Shown: in pieces, positions 17,506 through 28,081 of the stretch
Position numbering within the stretch: the stretch's first letter is position 1
Layout of the letters: each line of letters starts with the position of its first letter
NCBI RefSeq assembly: GCF_001050375.1
Contig: NZ_KQ130487.1
Location: forward strand, 62,001 to 126,000
DNA: 64,000 bases
Reading direction: 5' to 3'
Source: Catenovulum maritimum
GTDB lineage: Bacteria; Pseudomonadota; Gammaproteobacteria; Enterobacterales; Alteromonadaceae
Made by a program: the position numbers and the translations under genes
The notes under the pieces: generated by a model
Told to the model about the DNA's origin: nothing
What the model saw: the letters and a program-made list of their open reading frames with translations, nothing else
Databases searched by the model: none

Positions 17506-18024
17506 CTAACGATTTTTTGTTGCTAGGCTTTTCACTAACTTGACTAATGTAGCGAGCCGCTCATTCGAAAGCTGCCGATAGTCGAAATAAGGCGAGACAA
17601 TACAATTAAACTGAGTATTGATAGCAAACTGCGGGCTCAACCAGTTTAATTCAAATGGCAGGTTTAACATTGCCGCGTAAGTCCGGCCACTGATAATATG
17701 AATGCGATTGCTCTCTTGTTCAAAGTTAGGCTTGGAGAACAATAAAGCAGCTTCGGATCTACATCCCAGCATTTCTGCATCACGCAAATTCTGCCAAGAT
17801 TCAAACCCCTTAGCATCTAAAGCAAAAGCTAATTTAGCATAACAGTTAAAGAGTTTTCGCCAATTATTACTTGAGTTTTGAATGATATGGCTAAACTCAG
17901 CATGGCTGAGAGGGTTAACACCTGGAGTAAGCTGGTAAACCTCGACTGGCGGTTTGTTTTCAAAATAAACCGCTAACTGATAGTTTGCACTTCCCCACCC
18001 CAAATCAGCATTTAAAACAGACAT
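17506..18024 (-). CDS. Hypothetical protein coupled to rluA
   Basis: 172 residues, not recognised. It is a soluble protein without signal peptide or cofactor motif; MSVLNADLGWGSANYQLAVYF opens it and a basic helix ends it. It overlaps the 3' end of rluA by 13 bases on the same strand, so it is translated from the same message. It converges on the Gfo/Idh gene with a 13-bp gap. Its function is unknown. Confidence 0.65.
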   Translation of the reverse strand: MSVLNADLGWGSANYQLAVYFENKPPVEVYQLTPGVNPLSHAEFSHIIQNSSNNWRKLFNCYAKLAFALDAKGFESWQNLRDAEMLGCRSEAALLFSKPNFEQESNRIHIISGRTYAAMLNLPFELNWLSPQFAINTQFNCIVSPYFDYRQLSNERLATLVKLVKSLATKNR

Positions 18025-18665
18025 GGGCTAAAGAAATCCATTTTCTGTTTATTTATCGGATGATGGAAGCTGAGTTGCTGAGCATGCAGGTGCAGTCGAT
18101 TTGTCATAGATAAAGCTTCGCCTTGAGAATATAACCTATCACCAATAATTGAGTGGCCGATAGATTTCATGTGAACTCTAAGCTGATGTGATCGACCTGT
18201 AATTGGGTGTAATTCGACGCGAGTGGTTTTTTCTTTCCGCTCTAGCACCTTCCAGTACGTCGTGGAGGCTTTACCTCGGTTAAATTCAACCATTTGTTTT
18301 GGCCGATTTGGCCAGTCACAAATTAATGGTAACTCGACATATCCCTGATCTGCATCTGGATGACCAAAAATTTCAGCAATATAAAGCTTTTCTGTTTTAC
18401 GATCTTGAAATTGTCTAGCCAAGCCAGAAAGCGCCGGTTTATGTAATGCCCAAACTAAAATGCCAGATGTTGCCATATCTAATCTATGTGCCACACCTAC
18501 CTCAGGCCAAACTCTTTGCGCTCTTGCTTCTAAACTGTCTTGATGCTCAGGCTTTTTTCCACGTACAGACAGCAAACCACTTGGCTTATCAAAAACGACT
18601 ATATCCTTGTCATGGTAAAGTATGGGTAATAAAGGTGATTGAGGCGGGTTATAAATAAAATCCAT
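18012..18665 (-). CDS. rluA: Dual-specificity rRNA/tRNA pseudouridine synthase RluA
   Basis: 217 residues. The N-terminal YNPPQSPLLPILYHD, the catalytic HRLDMATSG with its essential Asp, LPLICDWPNRPKQ and PITGRSHQLRVH closely match E. coli RluA, which modifies U746 of 23S rRNA and U32 of some tRNAs. The ATG at 18665 is chosen; a TTG codon directly before it could serve instead. The next gene on the strand overlaps its stop. Confidence 0.94.
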   Translation of the reverse strand: MDFIYNPPQSPLLPILYHDKDIVVFDKPSGLLSVRGKKPEHQDSLEARAQRVWPEVGVAHRLDMATSGILVWALHKPALSGLARQFQDRKTEKLYIAEIFGHPDADQGYVELPLICDWPNRPKQMVEFNRGKASTTYWKVLERKEKTTRVELHPITGRSHQLRVHMKSIGHSIIGDRLYSQGEALSMTNRLHLHAQQLSFHHPINKQKMDFFSPCLF

Positions 18666-18681
18666 CAAGCTTATTTTTAAA

Positions 18682-18697
18682 CGGGCAATAATGCCCG
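18682..18697 (-). terminator. Likely terminator of the NIT-domain chemoreceptor gene
   Basis: CGGGCA-ATAA-TGCCCG forms a 6-bp GC-rich stem in the gap between the chemoreceptor (stop at 18788) and rluA. Read on the minus strand it is followed by TTTAAAAAT, a modest T-run. Confidence 0.45.
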
Positions 18698-18787
18698 CAT
18701 GTTAGAGTGATTAGAAGCAATTCACAAGCTTAAAAAATGAGTAATTGTTTATTCGGCATGTTTACTTTTATCTAATGTATGTATCAA

Positions 18788-20767
18788 TTAATGGCTAAAT
18801 CGCTTAACGCTCTCTAACATAGCTTTATTCGTTTGCGATAATTTCACCACTAGCTGGTTCAAGCCTGACACTAACTCACTCACATCTTTGCTTTTAGCAG
18901 CCACATCAACCGAACGACCGGCAATTTCGATTGAGGTGGTACTTTGCTCTTCAACAGCTGCGGCCACTGATGTATTTTGACTGTGAATTTGATCTAATTG
19001 ATTTGCTAAGTTTTCAATAATCTCTGCTTGCTTAACCGCACTTTCTTGACTTTGCTGGCTGTATTCAAATGACTTCCGCATTAAATCAGCCATTTCACTA
19101 GAGTCTTGCTTAATCGCATCAAGTACTTTCGAGATTTCACTGGTCGCATCTTTACTTCTGGAGGCCAAACTTCTCACTTCATCCGCAACAACCGCAAAGC
19201 CCCTGCCCTGTTCGCCAGCTCGAGCAGCTTCTATCGCAGCATTTAAAGCAAGTAAATTAGTCTGATCGGCAAGTGCATTAATACTGTCTAAAATAGAAGT
19301 AATAGCGTCATTATTATGATTTACCGTATCTACGGCCGCTATTGTCTGAGTACCAATTTCTAATTGCTGAGCCGAATTCATTCGATTTTGTTCTAACACT
19401 TGACGTACTACTTTTGTTTGCTCAACTAACTGGGTGACGCCATCTAGGGTTTCAGTTGCAGAAGATGCAATATTCTCAGTTGTCGCAGTCATTTCCTCAT
19501 TACTTGTTGCTATATCATGCATAAAGTTTTCGATTTGATTGATTTCTGTCACCACAAGATCAGAGAGTTTATTTAGTTCCTCTACGGCTAATGAATTTAC
19601 ATCTGTGCTCTGACTTAATTTCGCAACAAGCGTTTTTAAACTCACAACCATAGCATCGATACTATTTGAAATTTGGCCAAACTCATCTGTTGAAGGATCA
19701 TTTAAAGTATTCGATAAATCGCCTGTTTTAGTAATTCCAGCTAAAAATTGGCGTATTGTTTCGATCTTAGAGTTAAGTTTAGAAGTTAAAGAATAAGCAA
19801 TCACAAAAATAGCAAGCATAACCAAGAGCACAATAATAATCTCTAAGTAGAGCATAAAATTAGCGTTGTCATGGCTTTCTTCAGCCATTTTCTGAGCTTT
19901 CGATTGAGTTTGTTCCATTTGCTTTTTAACTTGGCTAATCACATCTGTTAAAGCTGAAAACCAAGCACTCGCACTAGGAAAACGTCTGAATTCAATAGTA
20001 GAAATGTCTTGGTTAATCATTTGCTCGGCGTAACTCAAATAAGTGGTGTAATTAGAATTACTGATTAACTTTTTAAGTGGTGCTTGTTCATCTTTAGGTA
20101 CAATATTTAGTAGTAAATCCTCAAACTGTCTCAACTCTGTTAGATAAGTTTTAAGTTCCACTTTTCCTGATATGGTTAAATTCTGCTGAGCAAGTATGCC
20201 ATTAACTTTACCCCGAATTTGACCTAACTTTTCTTTTATCCAAGCTAGGTATAAACTTTCTTTTACCAAAAATTTTATTCGTGATTCGTTAATATCAACC
20301 AGCCATATACTTGCCGAATGTATAGTGAATCCATTTAATTTAGAATAAAATTCAAATGATTGAACGCCATTACGAGCATCAACTTGTTCCCTCACCAAAT
20401 TTTTTTGCTTAAGTAAACGAAGAATATTTTTGTGTGCTTGATTAACCTGCTCTTCTGGGAGTTTTCGACTCAAATTTATCAAATTAGATTCGGCGGCATT
20501 AGCTTTTTCTCTCTGTGCTAATAACTTATTTTTTAAGCCATTGTCACCCGATCCTATGTATCCAGCAGACAGTCCGCGCTCTACCGCAAAGTTGTGTGCA
20601 AGCCCGTCTAGTGTATAAACCCATTGGACAGCTTTAATATCGGATTTGGCATTACTTACCTCTTCAGCAAGTAAAGATATATGCATAATTGCAAATATGG
20701 ATAGGGGCAATAAAGCAAGTAAAACTAGAAACTGTAACGCGGTTTTAAATTTGAGGTTTTTAAACAT
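18788..20767 (-). CDS. Methyl-accepting chemotaxis protein with NIT sensor domain
   Basis: 659 residues. A membrane segment lies at about 10-30. A periplasmic helical domain follows, with the NIT (nitrate/nitrite-sensing) pattern [23 protein letters not shown] and R/E-rich helices (about 45-290). A second membrane segment (about 300-325, [21 protein letters not shown]), a HAMP region (about 327-380) and a long signalling domain with the hairpin tip [33 protein letters not shown] complete it. It should signal to CheA/CheW in response to a small ligand, possibly nitrate or nitrite. No che genes are nearby. Confidence 0.92.
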   Translation of the reverse strand: MFKNLKFKTALQFLVLLALLPLSIFAIMHISLLAEEVSNAKSDIKAVQWVYTLDGLAHNFAVERGLSAGYIGSGDNGLKNKLLAQREKANAAESNLINLSRKLPEEQVNQAHKNILRLLKQKNLVREQVDARNGVQSFEFYSKLNGFTIHSASIWLVDINESRIKFLVKESLYLAWIKEKLGQIRGKVNGILAQQNLTISGKVELKTYLTELRQFEDLLLNIVPKDEQAPLKKLISNSNYTTYLSYAEQMINQDISTIEFRRFPSASAWFSALTDVISQVKKQMEQTQSKAQKMAEESHDNANFMLYLEIIIVLLVMLAIFVIAYSLTSKLNSKIETIRQFLAGITKTGDLSNTLNDPSTDEFGQISNSIDAMVVSLKTLVAKLSQSTDVNSLAVEELNKLSDLVVTEINQIENFMHDIATSNEEMTATTENIASSATETLDGVTQLVEQTKVVRQVLEQNRMNSAQQLEIGTQTIAAVDTVNHNNDAITSILDSINALADQTNLLALNAAIEAARAGEQGRGFAVVADEVRSLASRSKDATSEISKVLDAIKQDSSEMADLMRKSFEYSQQSQESAVKQAEIIENLANQLDQIHSQNTSVAAAVEEQSTTSIEIAGRSVDVAAKSKDVSELVSGLNQLVVKLSQTNKAMLESVKRFSH

Positions 20768-20858
20768 AATTCCATTACCAATAAAAATCCATAACTGTAA
20801 TTTAGCACAAAGAAATTGTTAGCTTTATTACAAATGTAGCTTTGAATATTAAATTTGC

Positions 20859-20894
20859 TAGCAATAACAGCTAAAAATTCAACTGTTATTGCTA
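20859..20894. terminator. Stem-loop downstream of the SirB2 gene
   Basis: TAGCAATAACAG and CTGTTATTGCTA form a perfect 12-bp stem with a 12-nt loop, ten bases beyond the minus-strand stop at 20904. The T-run is short and interrupted, so it may be a weak terminator. Confidence 0.5.
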
Positions 20895-20903
20895 TAATTT
20901 GTG

Positions 20904-21284
20904 TTAACTCAAAATAAGCGCTTGCTTGCTAATCGCTAAGTGGACAGTAATCGCTAAAGATGCATAGGTAAGTAAACTAAAAATAATTCTTTGAGGTATA
21001 TTTTTTGCTATTTTGAAGGTTAAGATCCCAAAAGCTATATAGCTAATAACGCTAAATAGTTTTTCAGTTAACCAAGGTAACTCAAATGGATATTGAGACG
21101 TTGTCAACATTAAGGCAAAAGCCGTTAATAAAAGAAATGTATCTACCACATGAGGTAGTATTTTAACTAACTTAGCTTGTAATAAGTTAGAGCCTTTAAA
21201 ATGCCAAAATAATCGTAAACTAAAAAACAAAACACTCAATCCAACAAATAGCATGTGTGAATGTTTTAATGCTAAATACCCCAT
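20904..21284 (-). CDS. SirB2 family membrane protein
   Basis: 126 residues with four hydrophobic helices (about 10-27, 43-61, 72-90 and 101-120). The pattern LKHSHMLFVGLSVLFFSLR and the central LPHVVDTFLLLTAFAL match SirB2 proteins, named after Salmonella invasion-gene regulation but of unknown biochemical function. It stands alone here, whereas in many gammaproteobacteria it is near prfA/prmC. Confidence 0.85.
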   Translation of the reverse strand: MGYLALKHSHMLFVGLSVLFFSLRLFWHFKGSNLLQAKLVKILPHVVDTFLLLTAFALMLTTSQYPFELPWLTEKLFSVISYIAFGILTFKIAKNIPQRIIFSLLTYASLAITVHLAISKQALILS

Positions 21285-21383
21285 AAACTTCCTTAATTAA
21301 TTAAATTTTAACGAGGGTAAAGGATTGAAATAAAATCAGCAAACGATTTCTAGTCAGCACTAAGGGTTTTGGTGTATATGCAC

Positions 21384-21722
21384 TTACTTAGCTAAATAAG
21401 CATCAACTAAAGCAGTTAATTTTTCATCTAAATGCAATTCAAATTCACCCAGTTCTTTATCGAAAAGCTTCAAGTATTTATCTGCTTTATCACGAGATAA
21501 TACTTTGTCGGCAATAAAATATTCGATTTCAGGCAAACTTTTATCAAATCGAGGAATAATTTGCCAAATAACAAATTCAGCATCGACTACCTTCATGACT
21601 TTATTTGCTTGCAGGCAAAAATCTTCAACAAAGTCGGCACCATCTGGGCCAAGGCAACCCGGCTCTAAGCGGAACTGCACAATCAATTTTTTATCCTTGG
21701 GGAGTACAAACGCCTCGGTCAT
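21384..21722 (-). CDS. Conserved-looking hypothetical protein, 112 aa
   Basis: Not recognised. It is an acidic soluble protein; LEPGCLGPDGADFVEDFC places two Cys near residues 23 and 36, and the rest is an alpha/beta mix ending in VDAYLAK. It has no signal peptide. It stands alone, 78 bp beyond the lactonase gene on the same strand. Confidence 0.6.
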   Translation of the reverse strand: MTEAFVLPKDKKLIVQFRLEPGCLGPDGADFVEDFCLQANKVMKVVDAEFVIWQIIPRFDKSLPEIEYFIADKVLSRDKADKYLKLFDKELGEFELHLDEKLTALVDAYLAK

Positions 21723-21799
21723 CGAATAAACCCAATAAAGTGAATTTATTAAGTTTTAGCCTGTATTTAACTAAAAAGCTAGTTTCCTGTTATCAAAGC

Positions 21800-22663
21800 T
21801 TATATTTTTGCTTTATTTGGGCTAAATCCGCTCGCATCGACTTTAATTTCGAACAAACCACCAGCCACCTCTTGCAGTGGCTCATTTTCGTCGATTAATG
21901 AAGAGGTTGTCACGAATAAACGATTATTATGTTTTCCAGCAAAGGTTGGACATGTCACTCTAGCAACGGGTAAAGGAATAAACTGAATAACTTTTCCTTC
22001 GGGTGAGTATTGAGAGATCCCCCATCCCATCCAATGTGCAACCCACAAGTTCCCATCTTGATCGACAGTTAAACCATCAGGGTAACCTTGTTGTTCATTA
22101 AACATAATTAGGATCTGCTTATTGCTCAATTGCCCACGAGTTGATAATTGGTAGCGGTAAATGGTTTTTCGTTCAGTGTCACATTGATATAGATAGTGGC
22201 CACAAGGTGAAAATGCCGGACCATTTGGGATAAAGAAGTCATCGTCATGAACTTTTATTTTAGCATTAGAAAAGCTGTATATTTGGCCTAACTTTTCACC
22301 GCCTAGCGTAGACATACAGCCAAACCAAACACGCCCCTGGTTATCGACCTTAGCGTCATTTAAACGTATATTTGGCTCTGAAAAAGGTAACTTGCTTACT
22401 TGCTTGATTGGGTTAAAGCTTTGATCTAATAGCCAGATGCCATCCGCTCGTCCAGCTAAAATATTGTCATTCTCAGTTATTTGAAGCCAACAAGTTTGAC
22501 TGGTTGTAGCGTATTGGCTGACTTTTTGTGTATTGAGCTGATATTGAAATATAGATAGTCCTAAAATATCGACAAACAAGATAGAGTTAAGATGCTCAAC
22601 CCAAATTGCCCCTTCGCCTAATTTAGCTTTAACATCGGCAGCTAAAACAACGTCACAACTCAC
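21800..22663 (-). CDS. SMP-30/gluconolactonase family sugar lactonase
   Basis: A 287-residue six-bladed propeller of the SMP-30/Gnl/LRE type. The metal-site Glu is in KLGEGAIWVE, RLNDAKVDNQGRVWFGCM carries the conserved N-D, and PDGLTVDQDGNLWVAHW the C-terminal Asp. It is expected to hydrolyse an aldonolactone. The GTG start overlaps the stop of the dehydrogenase upstream, so the pair probably oxidises one aldose to its aldonate. XylB/XylC-type pairs act on D-xylose or L-arabinose; the substrate here is not determinable by eye. Confidence 0.85.
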   Translation of the reverse strand: MSCDVVLAADVKAKLGEGAIWVEHLNSILFVDILGLSIFQYQLNTQKVSQYATTSQTCWLQITENDNILAGRADGIWLLDQSFNPIKQVSKLPFSEPNIRLNDAKVDNQGRVWFGCMSTLGGEKLGQIYSFSNAKIKVHDDDFFIPNGPAFSPCGHYLYQCDTERKTIYRYQLSTRGQLSNKQILIMFNEQQGYPDGLTVDQDGNLWVAHWMGWGISQYSPEGKVIQFIPLPVARVTCPTFAGKHNNRLFVTTSSLIDENEPLQEVAGGLFEIKVDASGFSPNKAKI

Positions 22664-23433
22664 ACTAAACCACCGTCAACCACTAATGTTTGAGCCGAAA
22701 TCATAGCACTGTCGTCTGCAGCCAAAAACATCACCATATTAGCAATATCCTGTTCTACTAAGTCATTTTTAAGACATTGTGTCTGCTTAAGCCAAGCTTG
22801 AGTCGGTTCATCAATCCAGTGCGATAACTGTTTCTCTGTCATCACCCAACCAGGTACTAAAGTATTAACTCTAATCCCATACTGGCCAAAGTCACGCGCC
22901 AAGTCTCTGGTTAGCCCAATTAATGCAGCTTTACTGGCAGAATAGGCCGACATACCGCCTTGCCTTAACATCCAGCAAACAGAACCAAAATTAATAATGC
23001 AACCGGATTGATTTTGTTTCATTTGAGGTAAAACTGCTTGGGCGGCAAAAAATGAAGGCCTTAAGTTAATTGCTAGACTGTTATCCCAGCTTGATTGAGT
23101 CACGTTTTCCAAACACTCTCGATCATCATCGCCAGCATTATTAACTAATACCGAGATATTGCCAAAATGTTGATTAGCTTTTTCAATTGCAAGTTTAAGC
23201 GCTTCGACATCTCTGATGTCATTTTGGATAAACAAAGGTTGGTTCGCGAACTCTCGGGTTACATTTTCAACTAGCTTTTCACTTTCTGCGACTTTAACAT
23301 CAACAAAAGCAACTTTTGCACCTTGACGACAGAGTTCAGAAACAATACATGCACCAATACCAGTGCCCCCACCAGTCACAAATACGACTCTGTCTTTTAA
23401 ACTAGGGTAAATAGCTAAATTAGTAGCCTTCAT
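22660..23433 (-). CDS. SDR sugar 1-dehydrogenase, XylB-like
   Basis: 257 residues. The SDR cofactor motif is TGGGTGIG, then NNAG in VNNAGDDDRECLENVT, and the catalytic Ser (INFGSVCW) and Tyr/Lys (YSASKAAL). The opening AIYPSLKDRVVFVTGGG and the NNAG-x-DDR signature closely recall Caulobacter D-xylose 1-dehydrogenase (XylB). I therefore infer oxidation of an aldose at C1 to the lactone. ATG 23433 is preferred to a TTG 24 bases upstream because the conserved N-terminus begins just after it. It is divergent from a FadR-type regulator. Confidence 0.84.
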   Translation of the reverse strand: MKATNLAIYPSLKDRVVFVTGGGTGIGACIVSELCRQGAKVAFVDVKVAESEKLVENVTREFANQPLFIQNDIRDVEALKLAIEKANQHFGNISVLVNNAGDDDRECLENVTQSSWDNSLAINLRPSFFAAQAVLPQMKQNQSGCIINFGSVCWMLRQGGMSAYSASKAALIGLTRDLARDFGQYGIRVNTLVPGWVMTEKQLSHWIDEPTQAWLKQTQCLKNDLVEQDIANMVMFLAADDSAMISAQTLVVDGGLV

Positions 23434-23616
23434 AAGCTGGTTATTCTCTGTCAACAAACGGAATTAATATCGAGATCATAGCGATCTATTCATCATAAAG
23501 ACAAGCATCAATTTGGCTGAGAAGCAAATAAAATAAGATTACCTTCCAGATATCAGATAAATATGATGCATGATTAATCAAAAAAAGATACAGTGCGGCT
23601 AGTTTAAAAATTGAGT

Positions 23617-24339
23617 ATGGCACTAGATATTATGTTTCAATTTGAAGGTAACTTAAATCTTTCACAACGCATGACACACGAGCTAGGTAAAGCAATAGTT
23701 AGGGGTGAATATAAGCAATCAGGCGGTTTACCTACTGAAGCTGAACTTTGTGATAAATTTGGGATCAGCCGAAGTGCAATGCGAGAAGCCGTAAAAATGC
23801 TATCAGCTAAAGGCTTAATCATTTCTCGTCCAAGACAAGGTATTAGGATATTACCAGAAGACAATTGGAATATATTTGATGCAGATGTCTTAAAATGGAT
23901 TTTAGATAGCAACCCTTCATTACTATTATTGAAAGAGTTTTTGCAAATGCGCATGGCAATCGAGCCAGAAGCTGCTGCTTTAGCGGCTCAGTATGCAACA
24001 ACTGAAGATATTGAAAATATCAAAAAAGCTATCATCCGAATGCAAGCTGCACATAATGGCCAGGACGATCCATTACAATCAGATATTGCCTTTCATATCA
24101 GCATCTTATATGCCAGTTCCAATCGATTCTTTATACAATTTAGAGAGTTTGTTCAAACAGCGCTAAATGTAAGTATTCGATATACTAACCAGCTAAAAGG
24201 CATTACTGTCGGTGATATACAAGATCACTCAAGAGTGCTTGAAGCCATAGAACAAAAACAACCTGAAGCGGCGAGAGCTGCGGCTAAGCACTTAATTGAA
24301 GAAGCCCAAGAGCTGATTGACACGGCTCTTAATAAATAA
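23617..24339 (+). CDS. GntR/FadR-family regulator with FCD domain
   Basis: 240 residues. A winged-helix DNA-binding domain (GGLPTEAELCDKFGISRSAMREAVKMLSAKGLI) is followed by an all-helical FCD ligand domain with metal-type ligands (D-I-A-F-H, D-H-S-R and A-K-H-L). Divergent placement from the dehydrogenase/lactonase pair suggests it represses them until a sugar acid binds. The shared 183-bp spacer shows no clear GntR palindrome, so no operator is called. The start could be the TTG at 23611 or the ATG at 23617. Confidence 0.87.
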   Translation: MALDIMFQFEGNLNLSQRMTHELGKAIVRGEYKQSGGLPTEAELCDKFGISRSAMREAVKMLSAKGLIISRPRQGIRILPEDNWNIFDADVLKWILDSNPSLLLLKEFLQMRMAIEPEAAALAAQYATTEDIENIKKAIIRMQAAHNGQDDPLQSDIAFHISILYASSNRFFIQFREFVQTALNVSIRYTNQLKGITVGDIQDHSRVLEAIEQKQPEAARAAAKHLIEEAQELIDTALNK

Positions 24340-24366
24340 TATTGAAAATAAACACTGTGAATGGTG

Positions 24367-24394
24367 GTGTATAAGCACAAAACAGCTTATACAC
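24367..24394. terminator. Hairpin between convergent genes
   Basis: GTGTATAAGC and GCTTATACAC make a perfect 10-bp stem with an 8-nt loop between the regulator and the convergent chemoreceptor. It has no strong T-run on either side. Confidence 0.45.
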
Positions 24395-25506
24395 TAGCTA
24401 ATTTGCTTCAAATCATCTGATAGTCCATTTAATCTAAGCGCAATATGTTCAATTTGTTGAATGCTGACATTAAATGCTTTGTTCGTAGCTTCCATAGTGC
24501 CAGTGCCTGTTTTGATCACTTGTGAACTCGCATTAATAGCGGCTTGAATCTCAGTCACAGCTTGCTCACTTCGTTCTGCTAATTCTCGAACTTCATGTGC
24601 AACTACGCCAAAACCTCGGCCACTCTCACCAGCTTTAGCAGCTTCGATTGCTGCGTTAATAGATAGTAGTTTAGACTGGCTTGCTAAGCCTTTTATCAGA
24701 ACTATGGTATCTTCTATTTTGTCATTTCCGGTATTTATTTCCGCTATAATATCTGTCATTTTATCAACGACGCCTGAACATTCACTTGCACTCACCCTAA
24801 CTTGCTCTGTATCTGACTGAATCGAATAAACGCGATCAATTTTTTGTTTAATTAAATCCGAGCTTTCTTCCACTCTGTTTCTATTAGTTACCGTTTCAGT
24901 TACATTTCTTGTGACTCCAATAATGCCTAAGGTTTGCATAGAATCACTATCATTCCATTGAACTTTGGTCGTAGAAAACCAAGTATCTGCCGCCTGTTCT
25001 TCTGCATCTTGGATCGGCTTACCTGTTTGAATAACAACTTGTTCGTCTCGCCAAATTTTTTGGCAAAAATCAGCTGGCATAAACTTGTCATCGCTATACC
25101 CGATTTTTAAATCGGGTATAGCGTGCTGAAAAGACTGATTAGCAAAAATATAATTATGCGCTTTGTCTTTTACATAAATCCAATCCGGAATTAAATCGAG
25201 AACAGTTCGATATAACACAGCTTTAGCTTTAGTTTCATTTAGCTCTTGAGTTAAGTTAGAAATATTTTCGCTAACTCTGACTAATTCAGCTTCAAGGGGA
25301 TTCTCTTTCACAGATTCACTTTTAGTTAGCTGAATTTCTGGAGTTAGAATAGAGGGGCAAAAAAGTATAAAAATAGATGATAAAACCAAGCAAGAAATGC
25401 CAACCCAGCTAGTAAAAATGTAGCTAACAGCACCCGCTATTAACATGAGAGTAAAAGCAATGTAACTCAACTTTTTAGCTACCATTAATGGTGACTCTTC
25501 GTTCAT
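24394..25506 (-). CDS. PAS-domain methyl-accepting chemotaxis protein
   Basis: 370 residues, short for a chemoreceptor. Two adjacent membrane helices (about 13-30 and 33-51) have almost no periplasmic loop, so sensing is cytoplasmic. A short coiled coil leads to a PAS domain (about 88-205; [22 protein letters not shown]). The truncated signalling domain has a tip [39 protein letters not shown]. There is no HAMP domain. Such receptors often sense redox or energy state; the cofactor is unknown. Confidence 0.87.
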   Translation of the reverse strand: MNEESPLMVAKKLSYIAFTLMLIAGAVSYIFTSWVGISCLVLSSIFILFCPSILTPEIQLTKSESVKENPLEAELVRVSENISNLTQELNETKAKAVLYRTVLDLIPDWIYVKDKAHNYIFANQSFQHAIPDLKIGYSDDKFMPADFCQKIWRDEQVVIQTGKPIQDAEEQAADTWFSTTKVQWNDSDSMQTLGIIGVTRNVTETVTNRNRVEESSDLIKQKIDRVYSIQSDTEQVRVSASECSGVVDKMTDIIAEINTGNDKIEDTIVLIKGLASQSKLLSINAAIEAAKAGESGRGFGVVAHEVRELAERSEQAVTEIQAAINASSQVIKTGTGTMEATNKAFNVSIQQIEHIALRLNGLSDDLKQIS

Positions 25507-25751
25507 AGATTAAACTCATCTGGTTATATTAATATTAGTTAATGGCGCATCCTTATATCGGCAACATTTGTTTTATTAGCTAAATTCAAGGTCCATTTTT
25601 TAAGCAATCGAAAAGATCTTCTACCCAATGTTGTTAGGAGTAAAATACCTTACTTCTACAAAAGAACCACAAAATTAACATTTTTTAACATTTAGACAAA
25701 TTCGGCTTTGCTACCTGGCGGTTAAAATTAAGAAAAAGTAGCAGTATAAAA

Positions 25752-25779
25752 AAGCCCGATAAACTCATTTATCGGGCTT
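25752..25779 (-). terminator. Terminator of the araBDA operon
   Basis: AAGCCCGATAAA and TTTATCGGGCTT form a perfect 12-bp stem with a 4-nt loop, 52 bases beyond the araA stop. On the minus strand it is followed by a T-run (TTTTTTATA). Confidence 0.88.
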
Positions 25780-25831
25780 GATATAATCTAAAAGAGATTT
25801 GTATTAGCTAAATTCTGATCCAATGTTCAGG

Positions 25832-27334
25832 CTAAATACCTTGCGATAAGGCGTAATAAGCTGCATTTTGACGCAACTCATTTTTGAATTGGCGAATACG
25901 AGTTTCTTCGTCAATAACCGTTAACTCTACACCCGCCATTTCCGCATAATCAGCAATATTATCTGTGGTTACAGCTTGGCTATATGCAGTGTGGTGAGCA
26001 CCACCAGCATGGATCCATGCTGCAGCTGCAATAGATAAGTTAGGTTTAGGCTCCCATAATGCGGAAGCAACTGGTAATTTAGGTGTATCCGCAGGTGGTG
26101 TAACAGCTTCTACTTCATTCACAATAATACGGAAGCGATTACCCATATCAATTGGTGATACGTTAATAGCCGGACCCGCTTTACCAGAGAATAACAAACG
26201 AGCAACGTCGCAGCGCATGCCGATGGTGTGTAAGTGAACATCTAACACTGGTTTTTCTGCAGCAATTGACGGACAAACTTCTAACATATGCGCACCTAAA
26301 ACTTGGTCTTTAGCGCCAAAGTTATAAGTGTAATCTTCCATAAATGAAGTACCGCCTTCACGACCAGCAGCCATCACTTTCATGATACGGACCATAGCAG
26401 AAGTTTTCCAGTCACCCTCACCGCCGTAACCATAACCTTTGCTCATTAATCTTTGAGTCGCTAAACCTGGTAAACCAGTTAAGCCAGCTAAGTTTTCAAA
26501 ACAGTTAGTGAAAGCACCAAAACCGCCCTCAACTAGGAATTTTTCCATACCTAATTCAAGACGCGCTTCGTTTTGAAGCATTTTAAGCTTGTATTCGTCT
26601 TTTAAAGTTTCAGTCGAAATCACATAATCATTGTTATATAAATCGATTTGTGCGTTTACATCTGCATCTGAAACAGAGTTAACCACTTCAGATAATTCAC
26701 CTAAACCATAAGCGTGAACTTCGTAACCAAATTGGATTTGCGCTGCAACTTTATCACCTTCAGTTACCGCTACTTGGCGCATATTGTCGCCAAAACGTGC
26801 TACTTTTAAGTTTTGGCTTTCATTCCACCCCGCTGCGGCACGACACCAGTCATCAATTTGAGTTTGAACGTCTTGGTTTGCCCAGTGACCAACAACTACT
26901 TTACGCTCTTTACGCATACGTGTACCAATAAAACCAAACTCACGACAACCATGCGCACTTTGATGAGTGTTCATGTAGTTCATGTCTATGTCTGCCCATG
27001 GTAATTCGGCATTGAATTGTGTGTGTAAGTGCATGAATGGCTTTTTCAATTCATTTAAACCAGCAATCCACATTTTGGCAGGTGAGAATGTATGCATCCA
27101 TAGTACAACACCAACACAATTTGGTTCTACGTTTGCAGCTTGACATACAGCATGGATCTCTTCAGGAGATTTAACTGTAGGTTTGCAAACTACATTCATA
27201 CCAACTTCTGCAGATGCATTAAAACCAGCAACAATTTGCTCGCTATCTTTGGCTACTTGCTCTAGTACTTTTGGACCATATAAGTGCTGTGAACCTGTGA
27301 TAAACCAAACTTCTTTTTGACCAAATACGCTCAT
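25832..27334 (-). CDS. araA: L-arabinose isomerase
   Basis: 500 residues, collinear with E. coli Ara[15 protein letters not shown] start, [55 protein letters not shown] with one of the catalytic Glu, [11 protein letters not shown] with the other, and [11 protein letters not shown] with a metal-binding His. It converts L-arabinose to L-ribulose using Mn2+. ATG 27334, with GAGAG upstream, is chosen over an in-frame TTG at 27349. It is the last gene of araB-araD-araA. Confidence 0.97.
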   Translation of the reverse strand: MSVFGQKEVWFITGSQHLYGPKVLEQVAKDSEQIVAGFNASAEVGMNVVCKPTVKSPEEIHAVCQAANVEPNCVGVVLWMHTFSPAKMWIAGLNELKKPFMHLHTQFNAELPWADIDMNYMNTHQSAHGCREFGFIGTRMRKERKVVVGHWANQDVQTQIDDWCRAAAGWNESQNLKVARFGDNMRQVAVTEGDKVAAQIQFGYEVHAYGLGELSEVVNSVSDADVNAQIDLYNNDYVISTETLKDEYKLKMLQNEARLELGMEKFLVEGGFGAFTNCFENLAGLTGLPGLATQRLMSKGYGYGGEGDWKTSAMVRIMKVMAAGREGGTSFMEDYTYNFGAKDQVLGAHMLEVCPSIAAEKPVLDVHLHTIGMRCDVARLLFSGKAGPAINVSPIDMGNRFRIIVNEVEAVTPPADTPKLPVASALWEPKPNLSIAAAAWIHAGGAHHTAYSQAVTTDNIADYAEMAGVELTVIDEETRIRQFKNELRQNAAYYALSQGI

Positions 27335-27388
27335 AATTTTATCTCTCAAAATTTATAAAAATGGATAAAATCTTTATTCAAGATTTAA

Positions 27389-28081
27389 TTATTTTTGACC
27401 ATAGTAAGCGTCTTTACCGTGCTTACGTAGGTAATGCTTATCAACTAAACCTTGCTTCAATGCTGCGATTTCTGGCGTTAGGGTTTTAGTTAAGTATGCC
27501 ATTCTTGCAATCTCTTCTAGCAACACTGCATGGTAAACTGATTTAGCCGCGTCTTTACCCCAAGTAAATGGGGCATGTCCTGCAACAATTACCATAGGTG
27601 ATTCATTTGGTGATCTGTCACCGAAGCACTCAACAATTTGAGCGCCCGTTTCTTCTTCATAATCACCTTTAATACGCTCATCTGACATCACAGCTGCACA
27701 TGGAATTTCACCATATACATAATCAGCTTGTGTTGTACCTAAACAAGGAATTGCTATTTGAGCTTGTGCCCATGCTGTTGCATAAGTTGAATGTGTATGA
27801 GTTACGCCACCAATGTCAGACCATTCACGGTATAAATAAGTATGCGTTTTCGTGTCTGAAGAAGGGTTTAAACTGCCTTCTACTATGTTGTTTTCTAAAT
27901 CAACAATTACGATATCGTCAACTTTCAAATCCTCGTACGGCACACCGCTTGGCTTAATAGCAACTACGCTTTTGGCGCGGTCAATTTGAGAAACATTGCC
28001 AAAGGTATATGTCACTAGCTTTCGTTTATCTAGCTCCATGTTAGCTTCATAAACTTCGCGTTTTAGTTCTGTATAGCTCAT
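27389..28081 (-). CDS. araD: L-ribulose-5-phosphate 4-epimerase
   Basis: 230 residues, class II aldolase fold. Zinc and catalytic motifs are THTHSTYATAW, GEIPCAAVMSDE and VAGHAPFTWG, with VAIKPSGVPYEDL near the N-terminus. It converts L-ribulose 5-phosphate to D-xylulose 5-phosphate. Its ATG overlaps the araB stop (TAATG). Confidence 0.97.
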   Translation of the reverse strand: MSYTELKREVYEANMELDKRKLVTYTFGNVSQIDRAKSVVAIKPSGVPYEDLKVDDIVIVDLENNIVEGSLNPSSDTKTHTYLYREWSDIGGVTHTHSTYATAWAQAQIAIPCLGTTQADYVYGEIPCAAVMSDERIKGDYEEETGAQIVECFGDRSPNESPMVIVAGHAPFTWGKDAAKSVYHAVLLEEIARMAYLTKTLTPEIAALKQGLVDKHYLRKHGKDAYYGQK

